Both the position numbers and the translations under genes were made by a program. From Faecalibacterium sp. UBA7177 (lineage in GTDB: Bacteria > Bacillota > Clostridia > Oscillospirales > Ruminococcaceae), in NCBI GenBank assembly GCA_002491225.1, contig DKVN01000013.1, positions 1 to 12,986 on the forward strand: a stretch of 12,986 bases of DNA, given 5' to 3'. Within the stretch, counting starts at the first letter, position 1. Every line of letters begins with the position of its first letter. Positions 6,458 to 12,986 of this stretch are shown one piece after another. The notes beneath the pieces were generated by a model that made no database searches, was not told the origin of the DNA, and saw nothing but the letters and a program-made list of their open reading frames with translations.

Positions 6458-8626
6458 ATGGCGGTGATCCATGTGCTGGACAAGCACACCGCGGAGCTGA
6501 TCGCGGCGGGCGAGGTGGTCGAGCGGCCGGCCTCAGCGGTCAAGGAGCTGGTGGAAAACGCCATCGACGCCGGGGCGCACCAGATCGACGTGTCCATCGA
6601 GCGGGGCGGCATCGCCTGCATCGAGGTGTCGGATGACGGCAGCGGCATCGAGGCCGAATACCTGGCCACCGCCTTCATCCGGCACGCCACCAGCAAGATC
6701 GAGCACGGGGAGGACCTCGAGCGGATCGGCACCCTCGGCTTTCGCGGCGAGGCGCTGGCCTCGATTGCCAGCGTGGCCCGGGTGCAGCTGGTAACCTGCA
6801 CCGCCCAGGACGAGTTTGCCTGCTGCTATACCATCGAGGGCGGGCAGGAGCGCGGCCTCGAACCGGCCGCCCGGGGGATCGGCACCACCATCACGGTGCG
6901 GGACCTCTTTTACAACACCCCCGCCCGGATGAAGTTTCTCAAAAAGGATTCGAGCGAGGGCACCTTTGTGGCCGAGGCGGTGCAGCGGCTGGCCCTCTCG
7001 CACCCGGAAATCGCCTTCCAGTTTACCCGCGACGGCCGCCGCCAGTTCAAAACCCCGGGGGACGGAAGCCTGCGCGGCGCGGTGTACGCGGTGCTGGGGC
7101 GCGAGTTTGCAAACGACCTGCTCGAGGTGCAGAGCGCCCAGCCCCCCTATGAGGTCACCGGGCTGATCACCCCGCCGCGGGCGGGCCGGGCCAGCCGGGG
7201 GATGCAGTATTTTTATGTCAACGGGCGGTTTGTCAAAAACCGCACCATGATGGCCGCGCTGGAAAACGCCTACAAGGGCACCCTGATGCAGGGGCGGTTT
7301 CCCGGCTGCGTGCTGGAGCTGCGGCTGCCGCCCGAGCTGGTGGATGTGAATGTCCACCCGGCCAAGACCGAGGTGCGCTTTGCCCGCGAGCGGGAGGTGT
7401 TCGACGCGGTCTACCGGGCGGCCAAGCAGGCTTTGGCCGCGCCGGGCAGCGCGGAGCAGGTTTTTCGGTTTGCGCCGGGGCAGAAAACGGCGGAGGAGCG
7501 CTGGGAAACATCTGAAAAGCAGAATGGCTTTACAGATGAAATGAGTGGGAATACAGCCGACGAGCAGGCCGCGGCCCGGCCTGGCAGCCCGGATGCGATT
7601 GCCGAAATCCCCCCAAAAGCCCCACAGCCGTTTGCAGGGCAGCCCACAGCCCGGCCCCTGCCTTTGGAAAACGCGCAGGATCAGGGCGCAGGCGCTGGCG
7701 GCAGCCTCTTCAAAAACCGGCTGGGCGGGGCGGTCGCTTTCCGCTCGGCCCCGCGATTCTGGGATGAGAGCGCGGAATCTGCGCAGAGCCCCGGGGGCGC
7801 GGAGGAGGCCCCGATGGCCCCGCGGCTGCCCTTGGGCAGCGAGGCGCTGCTGGACATCCCGGTCGAGCCGCTGCCGGGGCAGGAGGGGACATCTGCCGAT
7901 CTGGCGGCGCAGCCCGCCGAACCGGCCTGGCCCGGCCCGGCGCAGGGCATGACGCAGGACCCGGAACAAGGCGAACCAGCCGGGCGGGCCGATGGGGCCG
8001 ATGGGTTTGTACAGCCCGAGGCCGCCCAGACCACCTTCGACCCCGCGCCCGCCGAGCCGCCGCTGCGCTATATCGGCGAGGCGTTTCAGACCTATATCAT
8101 CACCCAGCGGGAGGACATCCTCTGCCTGATTGACAAGCACGCGGCCCACGAGCGCATTTTGTACGAGCAGCTGGCCGCTTCCTACGGCGAGGTCAGCAGC
8201 CAGCTGCTGCTCGAGCCGGTGCCGGTCAACCTCTCGGCCGAGGAAAAACAGGCGGTATTGCAGTACGAGAATCTGCTGCGCTCTGCGGGCATCGAGGCCG
8301 AGGACTTTGGCGGCTGCACCGTGCTGGTGCGGGCGGTACCGGCCGACTTGGAGGCAAAGGACGTGGAGGACCTGCTGGTCGAGCTGGCGGCCAAGCTGGC
8401 CCGCGGCGCGCGGGATGCCCTCAGCGAAAAGACCGAGTGGGTGCTCCACTCGATCGCCTGCAAAGCGGCGGTCAAGGCGGGGGATCACTCCCACCCGGCC
8501 GAATTGCTGCGGCTGGCCGAGGATATCCTCGCCGGGCGGGTGCCGCCCTTCTGCCCGCACGGGCGGCCGGTGGTGCTCAAGCTGACCAAAAAGGAGCTGG
8601 AAAAACAGTTTGGCAGAATGGGATAA
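6458..8626 (+). CDS. mutL: DNA mismatch repair endonuclease MutL
   Basis: MutL couples MutS to strand incision. The N-terminal GHKL ATPase shows ELVENAIDAGA (E33, N34), DDGSGI (59-64), RHATSKI and GTLGFRGEAL (91-100). The C-terminal domain has every motif of nicking-competent MutL: DKHAAHERILYE from D559 to E570 (metal-binding D/H and E565), ACKAAVK (from 667), CPHGRP (699-704) and FGR near the end. QLLLEPV (582-588) fits a beta-clamp-binding motif. This matches organisms without MutH and Dam strand marking. Residues of about 335-535 form a long Pro/Ala/Gly/Gln-rich, probably disordered linker, making the 722-residue protein somewhat longer than many Firmicutes MutL proteins. ATG 6458 fits the usual MAxIHVLD start; GTG 6455 immediately before it is possible, with AGAAAGG (6439-6445) upstream. 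The 3' end overlaps miaA. Confidence 0.97.
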   Translation: MAVIHVLDKHTAELIAAGEVVERPASAVKELVENAIDAGAHQIDVSIERGGIACIEVSDDGSGIEAEYLATAFIRHATSKIEHGEDLERIGTLGFRGEALASIASVARVQLVTCTAQDEFACCYTIEGGQERGLEPAARGIGTTITVRDLFYNTPARMKFLKKDSSEGTFVAEAVQRLALSHPEIAFQFTRDGRRQFKTPGDGSLRGAVYAVLGREFANDLLEVQSAQPPYEVTGLITPPRAGRASRGMQYFYVNGRFVKNRTMMAALENAYKGTLMQGRFPGCVLELRLPPELVDVNVHPAKTEVRFAREREVFDAVYRAAKQALAAPGSAEQVFRFAPGQKTAEERWETSEKQNGFTDEMSGNTADEQAAARPGSPDAIAEIPPKAPQPFAGQPTARPLPLENAQDQGAGAGGSLFKNRLGGAVAFRSAPRFWDESAESAQSPGGAEEAPMAPRLPLGSEALLDIPVEPLPGQEGTSADLAAQPAEPAWPGPAQGMTQDPEQGEPAGRADGADGFVQPEAAQTTFDPAPAEPPLRYIGEAFQTYIITQREDILCLIDKHAAHERILYEQLAASYGEVSSQLLLEPVPVNLSAEEKQAVLQYENLLRSAGIEAEDFGGCTVLVRAVPADLEAKDVEDLLVELAAKLARGARDALSEKTEWVLHSIACKAAVKAGDHSHPAELLRLAEDILAGRVPPFCPHGRPVVLKLTKKELEKQFGRMG

Positions 8627-9596
8627 ACCGCGCATCCTGCTGCTGGGCGGGCCTACCGCCACCGGCAAAACAGCCCTTTCGGTGGCACTGGCAAAAAAGC
8701 TCAGCGGCGAGATCATCTCGGCCGATTCGATGCAGGTGTATACCGGGCTCTCGATCGGCACGGCAAGGGTCACCCCCGCCGAGATGCAGGGGGTGCCGCA
8801 TCATCTCGTTGACTGCCTGCCGCCCACCGCGCCCTACAGCGTGGCCGATTTTGTTAAGCGGGCCGGGCAGCTGATCTGCGAGATCACCGCCCGGGGCCGC
8901 CTGCCTATCTTGGTGGGGGGCACCGGGCTGTATCTGTCCAGTTTGATGGACGGGCTGCGCTTTTCGGGCGAAAAGCCCCCCGAGGCGCTGCGGCGCGAGC
9001 TGCAGCGGCAGGCCAGCGAGGAGGGGCCGCAGGCCATGTACCGGCGGCTCGCCGCGCTCGACCCCGAGGCGGCCCGGGCCATCCACCCCAACAACCAGGT
9101 GCGGGTGCTGCGGGCGCTGGAGGCCTGCCTCGCGGCGGGGGTGCCCTTCAGCCGTCAGCAGGCCGAGGCCCGGCCGGAGGAGCCTCAATACGATCCGCTG
9201 CTGCTCTGCCTGACCTTTGCCGACCGGCAGCAGCTTTACCAGCGGATCGACGCCCGGGTGGACCGGATGCTGGCGGACGGCCTTTTGGCCGAGGCTGAGA
9301 CGGTGTACCAAAACCGGGATCGTTACCCCACGGCGGTGCAGGCCATCGGCTACAAGGAGCTTTTCCCCTGCTTTGTGGGCGAGGCGACCCTCGAGGCCTG
9401 TACAGAAAAGCTCAAGCAGGCCTCCCGCAACTACGCCAAGCGGCAGCTCACCTGGTTTCGGCACCGAGAGGGGGTCGTTTGGCTGGAGGCGGGCGATCCG
9501 CAGCTGCTGCGGCAGGCGCTCACTCAGGTGGCCCGGCGCTGGCCGGATCTTGCCGGGGCGGCGGATGCTGATGAAGCGCCCGCGCGGGAGCCATAA
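8610..9596 (+). CDS. miaA: tRNA dimethylallyltransferase MiaA
   Basis: MiaA transfers a dimethylallyl group from dimethylallyl diphosphate to N6 of A37 in tRNAs reading UNN codons, making the substrate for MiaB. The 328-residue protein has the P-loop GPTATGKT (14-21), ISADSMQVY, the GVPHHLVD segment, VGGTGLYLSSLMDG, and NNQVRVLRALE. The C-terminal KRQLTWFRHREGVVWLE is characteristic. The start is TTG, located inside mutL so that the genes overlap by 17 nt. AAGGAG (8591-8596) within the mutL coding sequence lies 13 nt upstream. No ATG nearby preserves the P-loop-proximal MAEWDKPRIL sequence. Translation is therefore probably coupled to mutL. A hairpin follows 4 nt after the stop. Confidence 0.96.
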   Translation: MAEWDKPRILLLGGPTATGKTALSVALAKKLSGEIISADSMQVYTGLSIGTARVTPAEMQGVPHHLVDCLPPTAPYSVADFVKRAGQLICEITARGRLPILVGGTGLYLSSLMDGLRFSGEKPPEALRRELQRQASEEGPQAMYRRLAALDPEAARAIHPNNQVRVLRALEACLAAGVPFSRQQAEARPEEPQYDPLLLCLTFADRQQLYQRIDARVDRMLADGLLAEAETVYQNRDRYPTAVQAIGYKELFPCFVGEATLEACTEKLKQASRNYAKRQLTWFRHREGVVWLEAGDPQLLRQALTQVARRWPDLAGAADADEAPAREP

Positions 9597-9600
9597 AATG

Positions 9601-9629
9601 AGCTGCCTGTTCATAACAGGCAGCTTTCT
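9601..9629 (+). terminator. probable intrinsic terminator after miaA
   Basis: AGCTGCCTGTT (9601-9611) pairs perfectly with AACAGGCAGCT (9615-9625), an 11-bp stem with a 3-nt loop starting 4 nt past the miaA stop. The following sequence has T runs broken by C and G (TTCTG, then TTTGATTT), so termination may be partial. Confidence 0.6.
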
Positions 9630-9669
9630 GCAGCTTTGATTTATAATCTTTATAACTAAGATGAACGTC

Positions 9670-9697
9670 AGGCCGCCAGACCGCGGGCGGCCTGTTT
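9670..9697 (+). terminator. second GC-rich hairpin downstream of miaA
   Basis: AGGCCGCC (9670-9677) pairs with GGCGGCCT (9686-9693) over an 8-nt loop and is followed by GTTTGTG. The T tract is short. It may back up the first hairpin and insulate the following gene. Confidence 0.4.
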
Positions 9698-9753
9698 GTG
9701 TGAGATGCTTTTATGACAGAACGGCACCGCATCCACCGCAGAACCCATGAACC

Positions 9754-9760
9754 GAGGTGA
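9754..9760 (+). promoter_or_regulatory. Shine-Dalgarno site favouring a TTG start for the HlyD-like gene
   Basis: GAGGTGA lies 7 nt before TTG 9768-9770. It falls inside the reading frame if translation began at the upstream ATG 9747, which has no Shine-Dalgarno sequence of its own. This supports the TTG start. Confidence 0.55.
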
Positions 9761-9767
9761 AGATCGC

Positions 9768-10973
9768 TTGAAACGTGGAGCCATCAAACGGCTGCTGCTC
9801 TTGCTGCTGCTGATCCCGGCCGCTTACATTCTGGTGCAGCTTGCCCTGGTGCTGGATCGGCCCTTCCGCACCGAGACGGCCATCCAGTACACCCTCGCGG
9901 ACAGCCTCACCCTGGACGGGGTGCTCTGCTTTGAGGAGCAGCCGGTGCCGGGCGGCGGCAATCTGGGCTATCTGGTGGCCAGCGGCGAGCGGGTCAGCGC
10001 CGGGGCCCCGGTGGCCGAGGTCTACACCGACAGCGCCCAGAGCCTCGCCCGCGCCCGCATCAAGAGTCTGACCCGCCAGATTGAGCTGCTCAGCCGCTCG
10101 CAGAATGTGGGCGGCACCGACATCACCCTGCAGCAGGGCGAGATGCAGAGCGCCGTGTACGACCTGCTCGATGAGATCGACCGCCAGAGCTACGCCGGGC
10201 TGCAGGAGAGGAAAGAGGAGTATCTGCTGGCGGCCAACAAGCTGCAGATCACCACCGGCCGGGTGGACAGCTTCTCCGGCCAGATTGCCGCCCTGCAGGA
10301 AGAGCTCGCGGCGGCCACCGCCCAGCTGGGCAGCCCGCAGACCATCACCGCCCCGGCCAGCGGCTATTTTGTGGCATCGCAGGACACCGCCTTCCTCTCC
10401 GTCACCGCCGAGACCCTCGCGGCCCAGACCCCGGCCGAGCTGGCCGCGATGCTCACGCAGGGGGCTGAGACCACGCCGCAGGAGCTGGCGGGCAAGGTGG
10501 TAACCAGCTACTCCTGGCACTATTACGGCATCTGCCCCATTGAGCAGAGCGATAAGTTCACCGAGGGGGCCAGGGTCGAGATCAGCTTCCCCGGCCGGGC
10601 CGACCAGCCCCGCCCCGCGCTCGTCGAGACGGTGCAGCCGGACGAGGCGGCGGGTGTCGCGCGGGTCGTGCTCTCCTGCGAGTACATGGGGGCGGACCTG
10701 CTGGCCTTGGGCCGTCAGGAGGCCCAGGTGGACTTTACCAGCTACGAGGGGCTGCGCATCAGCGCCGACGCGCTGCACATCGTGGACGGGCAGCGGGGGG
10801 TGTATGTCAAGTACGGCAGCCTCTCGCGCTTTCGCAAAATCGAGGTGCTGTACGAGAACGAGGACTACATCCTCGCGCCGCTGGGCGGCAAGGTGGGCAC
10901 CGACAACGAGCTGCGGATGTACGACGAGGTGATCGTGGAGGGGGCCGGCCTGCGGGACGGCGGGCTGGTCTGA
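9768..10973 (+). CDS. HlyD-like membrane-anchored adaptor-type protein
   Basis: From the TTG start this is a 401-residue protein with one N-terminal transmembrane anchor at about 9-29, containing seven consecutive leucines. The rest should lie outside the membrane. Residues 45-88 look like one half of a biotinyl/lipoyl-type hairpin domain (LDGVLCFEE, YLVASGERVSAGAPVAEV). Helical, coiled-coil-like segments at about 93-110 and 143-187 follow, then the second lipoyl half (ITAPASGYFV, 193-202) and beta-rich domains to the end. That order is the membrane-fusion-protein (HlyD) plan, known from efflux and type I secretion systems. No ABC or RND transporter gene is next to it; instead it precedes the sepF division operon, so its role is uncertain. 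ATG 9747 would give 408 residues. It seems to be a single-gene unit bounded by hairpins; I see no good promoter in 9626-9746. Confidence 0.8.
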   Translation: MKRGAIKRLLLLLLLIPAAYILVQLALVLDRPFRTETAIQYTLADSLTLDGVLCFEEQPVPGGGNLGYLVASGERVSAGAPVAEVYTDSAQSLARARIKSLTRQIELLSRSQNVGGTDITLQQGEMQSAVYDLLDEIDRQSYAGLQERKEEYLLAANKLQITTGRVDSFSGQIAALQEELAAATAQLGSPQTITAPASGYFVASQDTAFLSVTAETLAAQTPAELAAMLTQGAETTPQELAGKVVTSYSWHYYGICPIEQSDKFTEGARVEISFPGRADQPRPALVETVQPDEAAGVARVVLSCEYMGADLLALGRQEAQVDFTSYEGLRISADALHIVDGQRGVYVKYGSLSRFRKIEVLYENEDYILAPLGGKVGTDNELRMYDEVIVEGAGLRDGGLV

Positions 10974-11005
10974 GCGGCGGCTGCGCCGCTCAAGCGGCCG
11001 CTTTT
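10972..11005 (+). terminator. tandem GC-rich hairpins ending the HlyD-like gene
   Basis: GAGCGGCG (10972-10979) pairs with CGCCGCTC (10984-10991) over a 4-nt loop, overlapping the stop codon. Directly after it the palindrome AAGCGGCCGCTT (10992-11003) runs into TTTT. Together they form a plausible intrinsic terminator separating this gene from the sepF promoter. Confidence 0.55.
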
Positions 11006-11059
11006 GCGGATGCGGTTCGGAGCCAGCAAAAATTTTCGGCCAAAAGCGGCCCTTGTCGG

Positions 11060-11088
11060 TTGACATACAGCGCAAAACAGGCGATAAT
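11060..11088 (+). promoter_or_regulatory. strong sigma-A promoter for the sepF-ylmH-divIVA operon
   Basis: A perfect TTGACA (11060-11065) is followed after exactly 17 bp by GATAAT (11083-11088), one mismatch from TATAAT. Transcription should start near 11095, giving a leader of about 90 nt. That leader contains a T6 run and a 6-bp inverted repeat, ATGCAG (11122-11127) with CTGCAT (11140-11145), of unknown significance. Confidence 0.75.
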
Positions 11089-11186
11089 ATAAGTTGATTT
11101 TTTATGCTTTATTGTTTTGACATGCAGAGGATCCATAAACTGCATCCGGCCGCACCCCATTTGGATAAAGCAAAAGGAGATACAGT

Positions 11187-11639
11187 ATGCTTGAAAAGAT
11201 CAGGAATTTTCTGGGCGTAAACGATGAAGAGCCGCCCTACGAGGACGAGGACGATATGGCCATCTGGAACCGCAATTCCCGCGCGGAGGACCCGGAGCCG
11301 GACTATGATCAGCCGGTCGAGTCCTCCTCCAAGCGCAACAAGGTGGTCAACATCAACGCCACCACCCAGCTGCAGGTGGTGCTGGTCAAGCCCGAGCGGT
11401 TTGACGACGCCACCGCGGTGGCCGACCACCTCAACGCCAAGCGCACGGTGGTGCTCAACCTCGAATCCACCAACAAGGAGGTCTCCCGCAGGCTGATCGA
11501 CTTTTTGTCCGGCGTGGCCTACGCCAACTCCGGCCAGATCAAGCGGGTGGCCAACAGCACCTTTATCCTGACCCCCTACAACGTCGATATCATGGGCGAT
11601 CTGCTGGACGAGCTGGAGAGCAATGGCGTCTTCTTCTGA
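11187..11639 (+). CDS. sepF: cell division protein SepF
   Basis: SepF is a cytoplasmic division protein that anchors FtsZ polymers to the membrane and supports septum assembly in Gram-positive bacteria. The 150-residue protein begins MLEKIRNFLG, a good amphipathic membrane-targeting helix. An acidic, probably disordered linker (about 11-50) follows, then the conserved SepF domain (about 52-140) with VVLNLES, RRLIDFLSGVAYANSG and IKRVANSTFILTP. Length is normal. ATG 11187 has an excellent AAAGGAGA ribosome-binding site 6 nt upstream. The gene is first in a transcript with ylmH, whose start overlaps its last 17 nt, and divIVA. Confidence 0.95.
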   Translation: MLEKIRNFLGVNDEEPPYEDEDDMAIWNRNSRAEDPEPDYDQPVESSSKRNKVVNINATTQLQVVLVKPERFDDATAVADHLNAKRTVVLNLESTNKEVSRRLIDFLSGVAYANSGQIKRVANSTFILTPYNVDIMGDLLDELESNGVFF

Positions 11640-12444
11640 CCGCAGCGCGCATCCCACGGCCCGGCGCGGCTTTCAGCCGCCGCAAAACGATGCCGAGCGG
11701 CTGGTCATGCGCCGGGCGGAGGATCTGTTCGGGGCCGCGCAGAAGCATTGGAGTGCCCGCTGGTCCCATTTTTTGAGCGACCGCGAGCAGCTGCTGTGCG
11801 CCGCCGCGCTGGGCCGCTGCGGCTGCGCCTGGCACTGCTTTGAGGGCGGCTATCCGGGCGCCGAGCGCAGGCTGCTGGGCATCCTGCCGCCCGGCGAGGA
11901 ACAGCCGCCGCCCATCGCCTTTTTGCAGATCGACTGCCGGTGGGACGGCGGCCCCGCAAACGCCCCCGCCCACAAGGACTATCTCGGCGCGCTGACCGGG
12001 CTCTCGCTGCAGCGGGAGGCGCTGGGGGATATCCTTTTGGACGACGCGGCGCCCGGCCGCGCGTATCTTGCGGCCCTTGAGAGCGCCGTGCCCGTGATCG
12101 AACAGCTCTGCGAGGTCGGCCACGCGTCGGCCCATGTTGAGAGGTGCGAGGCCGTGGCGCTGGGGGCGATCGCGAACAAACCCCGCGCGCTGCAAACCGC
12201 CACCGTCGCCTCGCTGCGGCTGGACGCGGTGCTTGCGGCGATGCTCAAGGTCAGCCGGGGCACGGCCGCAGAGCTGATTCGGGGCGGGCGGGTCGAGATC
12301 AATCATGTCCCGGCCACTGCCGCCCACAGCGAGGTCTACGAGGACGATTTGTTTACCGTGCGCGGCTATGGCCGCTGGCGGCTGCAGTCTTTGGGCGGAA
12401 AAAGCCGCAAGGATCGGTTGTTTATCCAATTTTTTCAGTATTAG
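11623..12444 (+). CDS. ylmH: YlmH-family S4-domain RNA-binding protein
   Basis: YlmH proteins are encoded with sepF and divIVA in many Gram-positive genomes. In Bacillus they bind free 50S subunits carrying stalled peptidyl-tRNA and take part in ribosome quality control, so a direct division role is doubtful. The 273-residue protein shows the family landmarks: FLSDREQ (50-56), FEGGYPGAERRLLGILP (73-89), HKDYLGALTGLSLQREALGDIL (117-138) and an S4 domain at about 197-255 (LRLDAVLAAML, ISRG-like VSRGTAAELIRGGRVEIN). The first 20 residues are non-conserved. ATG 11623 lies inside sepF, with GGAG (11615-11618) 4 nt before it; overlap by 17 nt suggests translational coupling. The divIVA ribosome-binding site follows after about a dozen bases. 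Confidence 0.9.
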   Translation: MASSSDRSAHPTARRGFQPPQNDAERLVMRRAEDLFGAAQKHWSARWSHFLSDREQLLCAAALGRCGCAWHCFEGGYPGAERRLLGILPPGEEQPPPIAFLQIDCRWDGGPANAPAHKDYLGALTGLSLQREALGDILLDDAAPGRAYLAALESAVPVIEQLCEVGHASAHVERCEAVALGAIANKPRALQTATVASLRLDAVLAAMLKVSRGTAAELIRGGRVEINHVPATAAHSEVYEDDLFTVRGYGRWRLQSLGGKSRKDRLFIQFFQY

Positions 12445-12469
12445 GATTTGAATTTTGGAGGAATCAAAA

Positions 12470-12986
12470 ATGGTCACACCGCAGGAGATCCGTACCGTAA
12501 CCTTTGAGAGAACCATGCGCGGGTACCGCTGCGAAGATGTGGATGAGTTTTTGCAGCAGGCGGCCGAGAGCCTTGAGGCGCTCACGAAAGAGGCCGACCA
12601 GCTCAAGACCCAGAAGGACGAGGCGGATCAGAAGCTGTACATCCTGGCCGAGAAGATCGAGGAATACCGCAAGGAGGAGGACACCCTCAAGACCGCTCTG
12701 CTCAACGCCCAGCGGATGGGGGAGAACATCATCCGGGAGGCCCGGCAGAAGGCCGAGAGCATCCTGCGGGAGGCCAACATCAAGGCGGAGGACCTGACAC
12801 GGGACTCCAGGGAGCAGGTCGAGGAGCAAAAGCACGAGCTCGAGCGGATCCAGTGCGAGGTGGGCCGCTTTAAGACCAGCGTGCTGGCGTTGTATAAGCA
12901 GCATATCGAATCGCTGAGCACCCTGCCCGGCGAGGAGAGCAGCGAGGAGCCCGAGCCGGAGGAGCCCGCCGAGCCGGAGACCCCGG
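12470..12986 (+). CDS. divIVA: DivIVA domain protein, 3' end outside window
   Basis: The frame is open from ATG 12470 to the window end, giving the first 172 residues. GGAGGA (12457-12462) lies 7 nt upstream. Residues 1-35 match the DivIVA lipid-binding domain: TFERTMRGYRCEDVDEFLQ corresponds to the TFxxxxRGYxxxEVDEFL pattern, with M16-R17 where Bacillus DivIVA has the membrane-inserting Phe-Arg pair. A long coiled coil runs from about 30 to 148, and from 154 the visible tail is acidic and EP-rich. DivIVA gathers at negatively curved membrane such as poles and septa and recruits division or envelope-growth proteins. It is the third gene of the sepF operon. Whether a C-terminal domain follows cannot be seen. 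Confidence 0.93.
   Translation, partial: MVTPQEIRTVTFERTMRGYRCEDVDEFLQQAAESLEALTKEADQLKTQKDEADQKLYILAEKIEEYRKEEDTLKTALLNAQRMGENIIREARQKAESILREANIKAEDLTRDSREQVEEQKHELERIQCEVGRFKTSVLALYKQHIESLSTLPGEESSEEPEPEEPAEPETP

Noticed and set aside
6533..8773. Long minus-strand open frame of about 746 codons opposite mutL and the start of miaA
   Set aside because: It spans the boundary of two well-supported plus-strand genes, lacks family motifs and has no ribosome-binding site; another GC-driven shadow.
9642..9647. TATAAT before the HlyD-like gene as a promoter
   Set aside because: The -10 hexamer is perfect, but no -35-like sequence lies 16-18 bp upstream and it falls between the two terminator-like hairpins.

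Overview
The window is high-GC DNA, apparently from a Gram-positive anaerobe of the Clostridia; an Oscillospiraceae/Ruminococcaceae-type genome is my best guess. The evidence is the gene order miaB-ylbF-mutS-mutL-miaA, the SepF/YlmH/DivIVA division cluster, an endonuclease-type MutL, Shine-Dalgarno sites of the GGAGG kind and Firmicutes-like sigma-A promoters. No taxonomic marker gene is present, so this is inference.

Region 1 (1-1482, minus strand) is the accessory part. It holds about 17 YD repeats of an Rhs/WapA-like protein that runs off the left edge and has no recognisable N-terminus or ribosome-binding site. Just upstream of it lie a perfect 38-bp palindrome (1109-1146) and then a small four-helix membrane protein gene of visibly lower GC with its own promoter and strong ribosome-binding site. 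The membrane-protein gene and the Rhs fragment share one reading frame, separated by a single TAA. The layout resembles a displaced or orphan Rhs cassette next to a possible immunity-type gene. A divergent promoter pair separates this block from the housekeeping genes.

Region 2 (1591-9625, plus strand) is a conserved tRNA-modification and mismatch-repair cluster. miaB and miaA act successively in making ms2i6A37 in tRNAs. ylbF is a small regulator of the YlbF/YmcA family with a C-terminal cysteine cluster. mutS and mutL encode mismatch recognition and a MutL with the full set of endonuclease motifs. mutL and miaA overlap by 17 nt. Hairpins after miaA end the cluster. hfq, often the next gene in Clostridia, is not here.

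Region 3 (9768-12986, plus strand) is the envelope/cell-division block: a HlyD-like membrane-anchored protein closed by GC-rich hairpins, then a near-consensus sigma-A promoter driving sepF, ylmH (overlapping sepF by 17 nt) and divIVA, which is cut by the window end. SepF ties FtsZ to the membrane, DivIVA marks curved membrane, and YlmH is an S4-domain ribosome-associated factor.

Several genes appear to start at GTG or TTG with better Shine-Dalgarno support than nearby ATGs (mutS, miaA, hlyD-like), so automated starts in this stretch deserve care. The most unusual material is the Rhs-fragment/palindrome/membrane-protein block at the left edge; the rest is well-conserved clostridial core genome.
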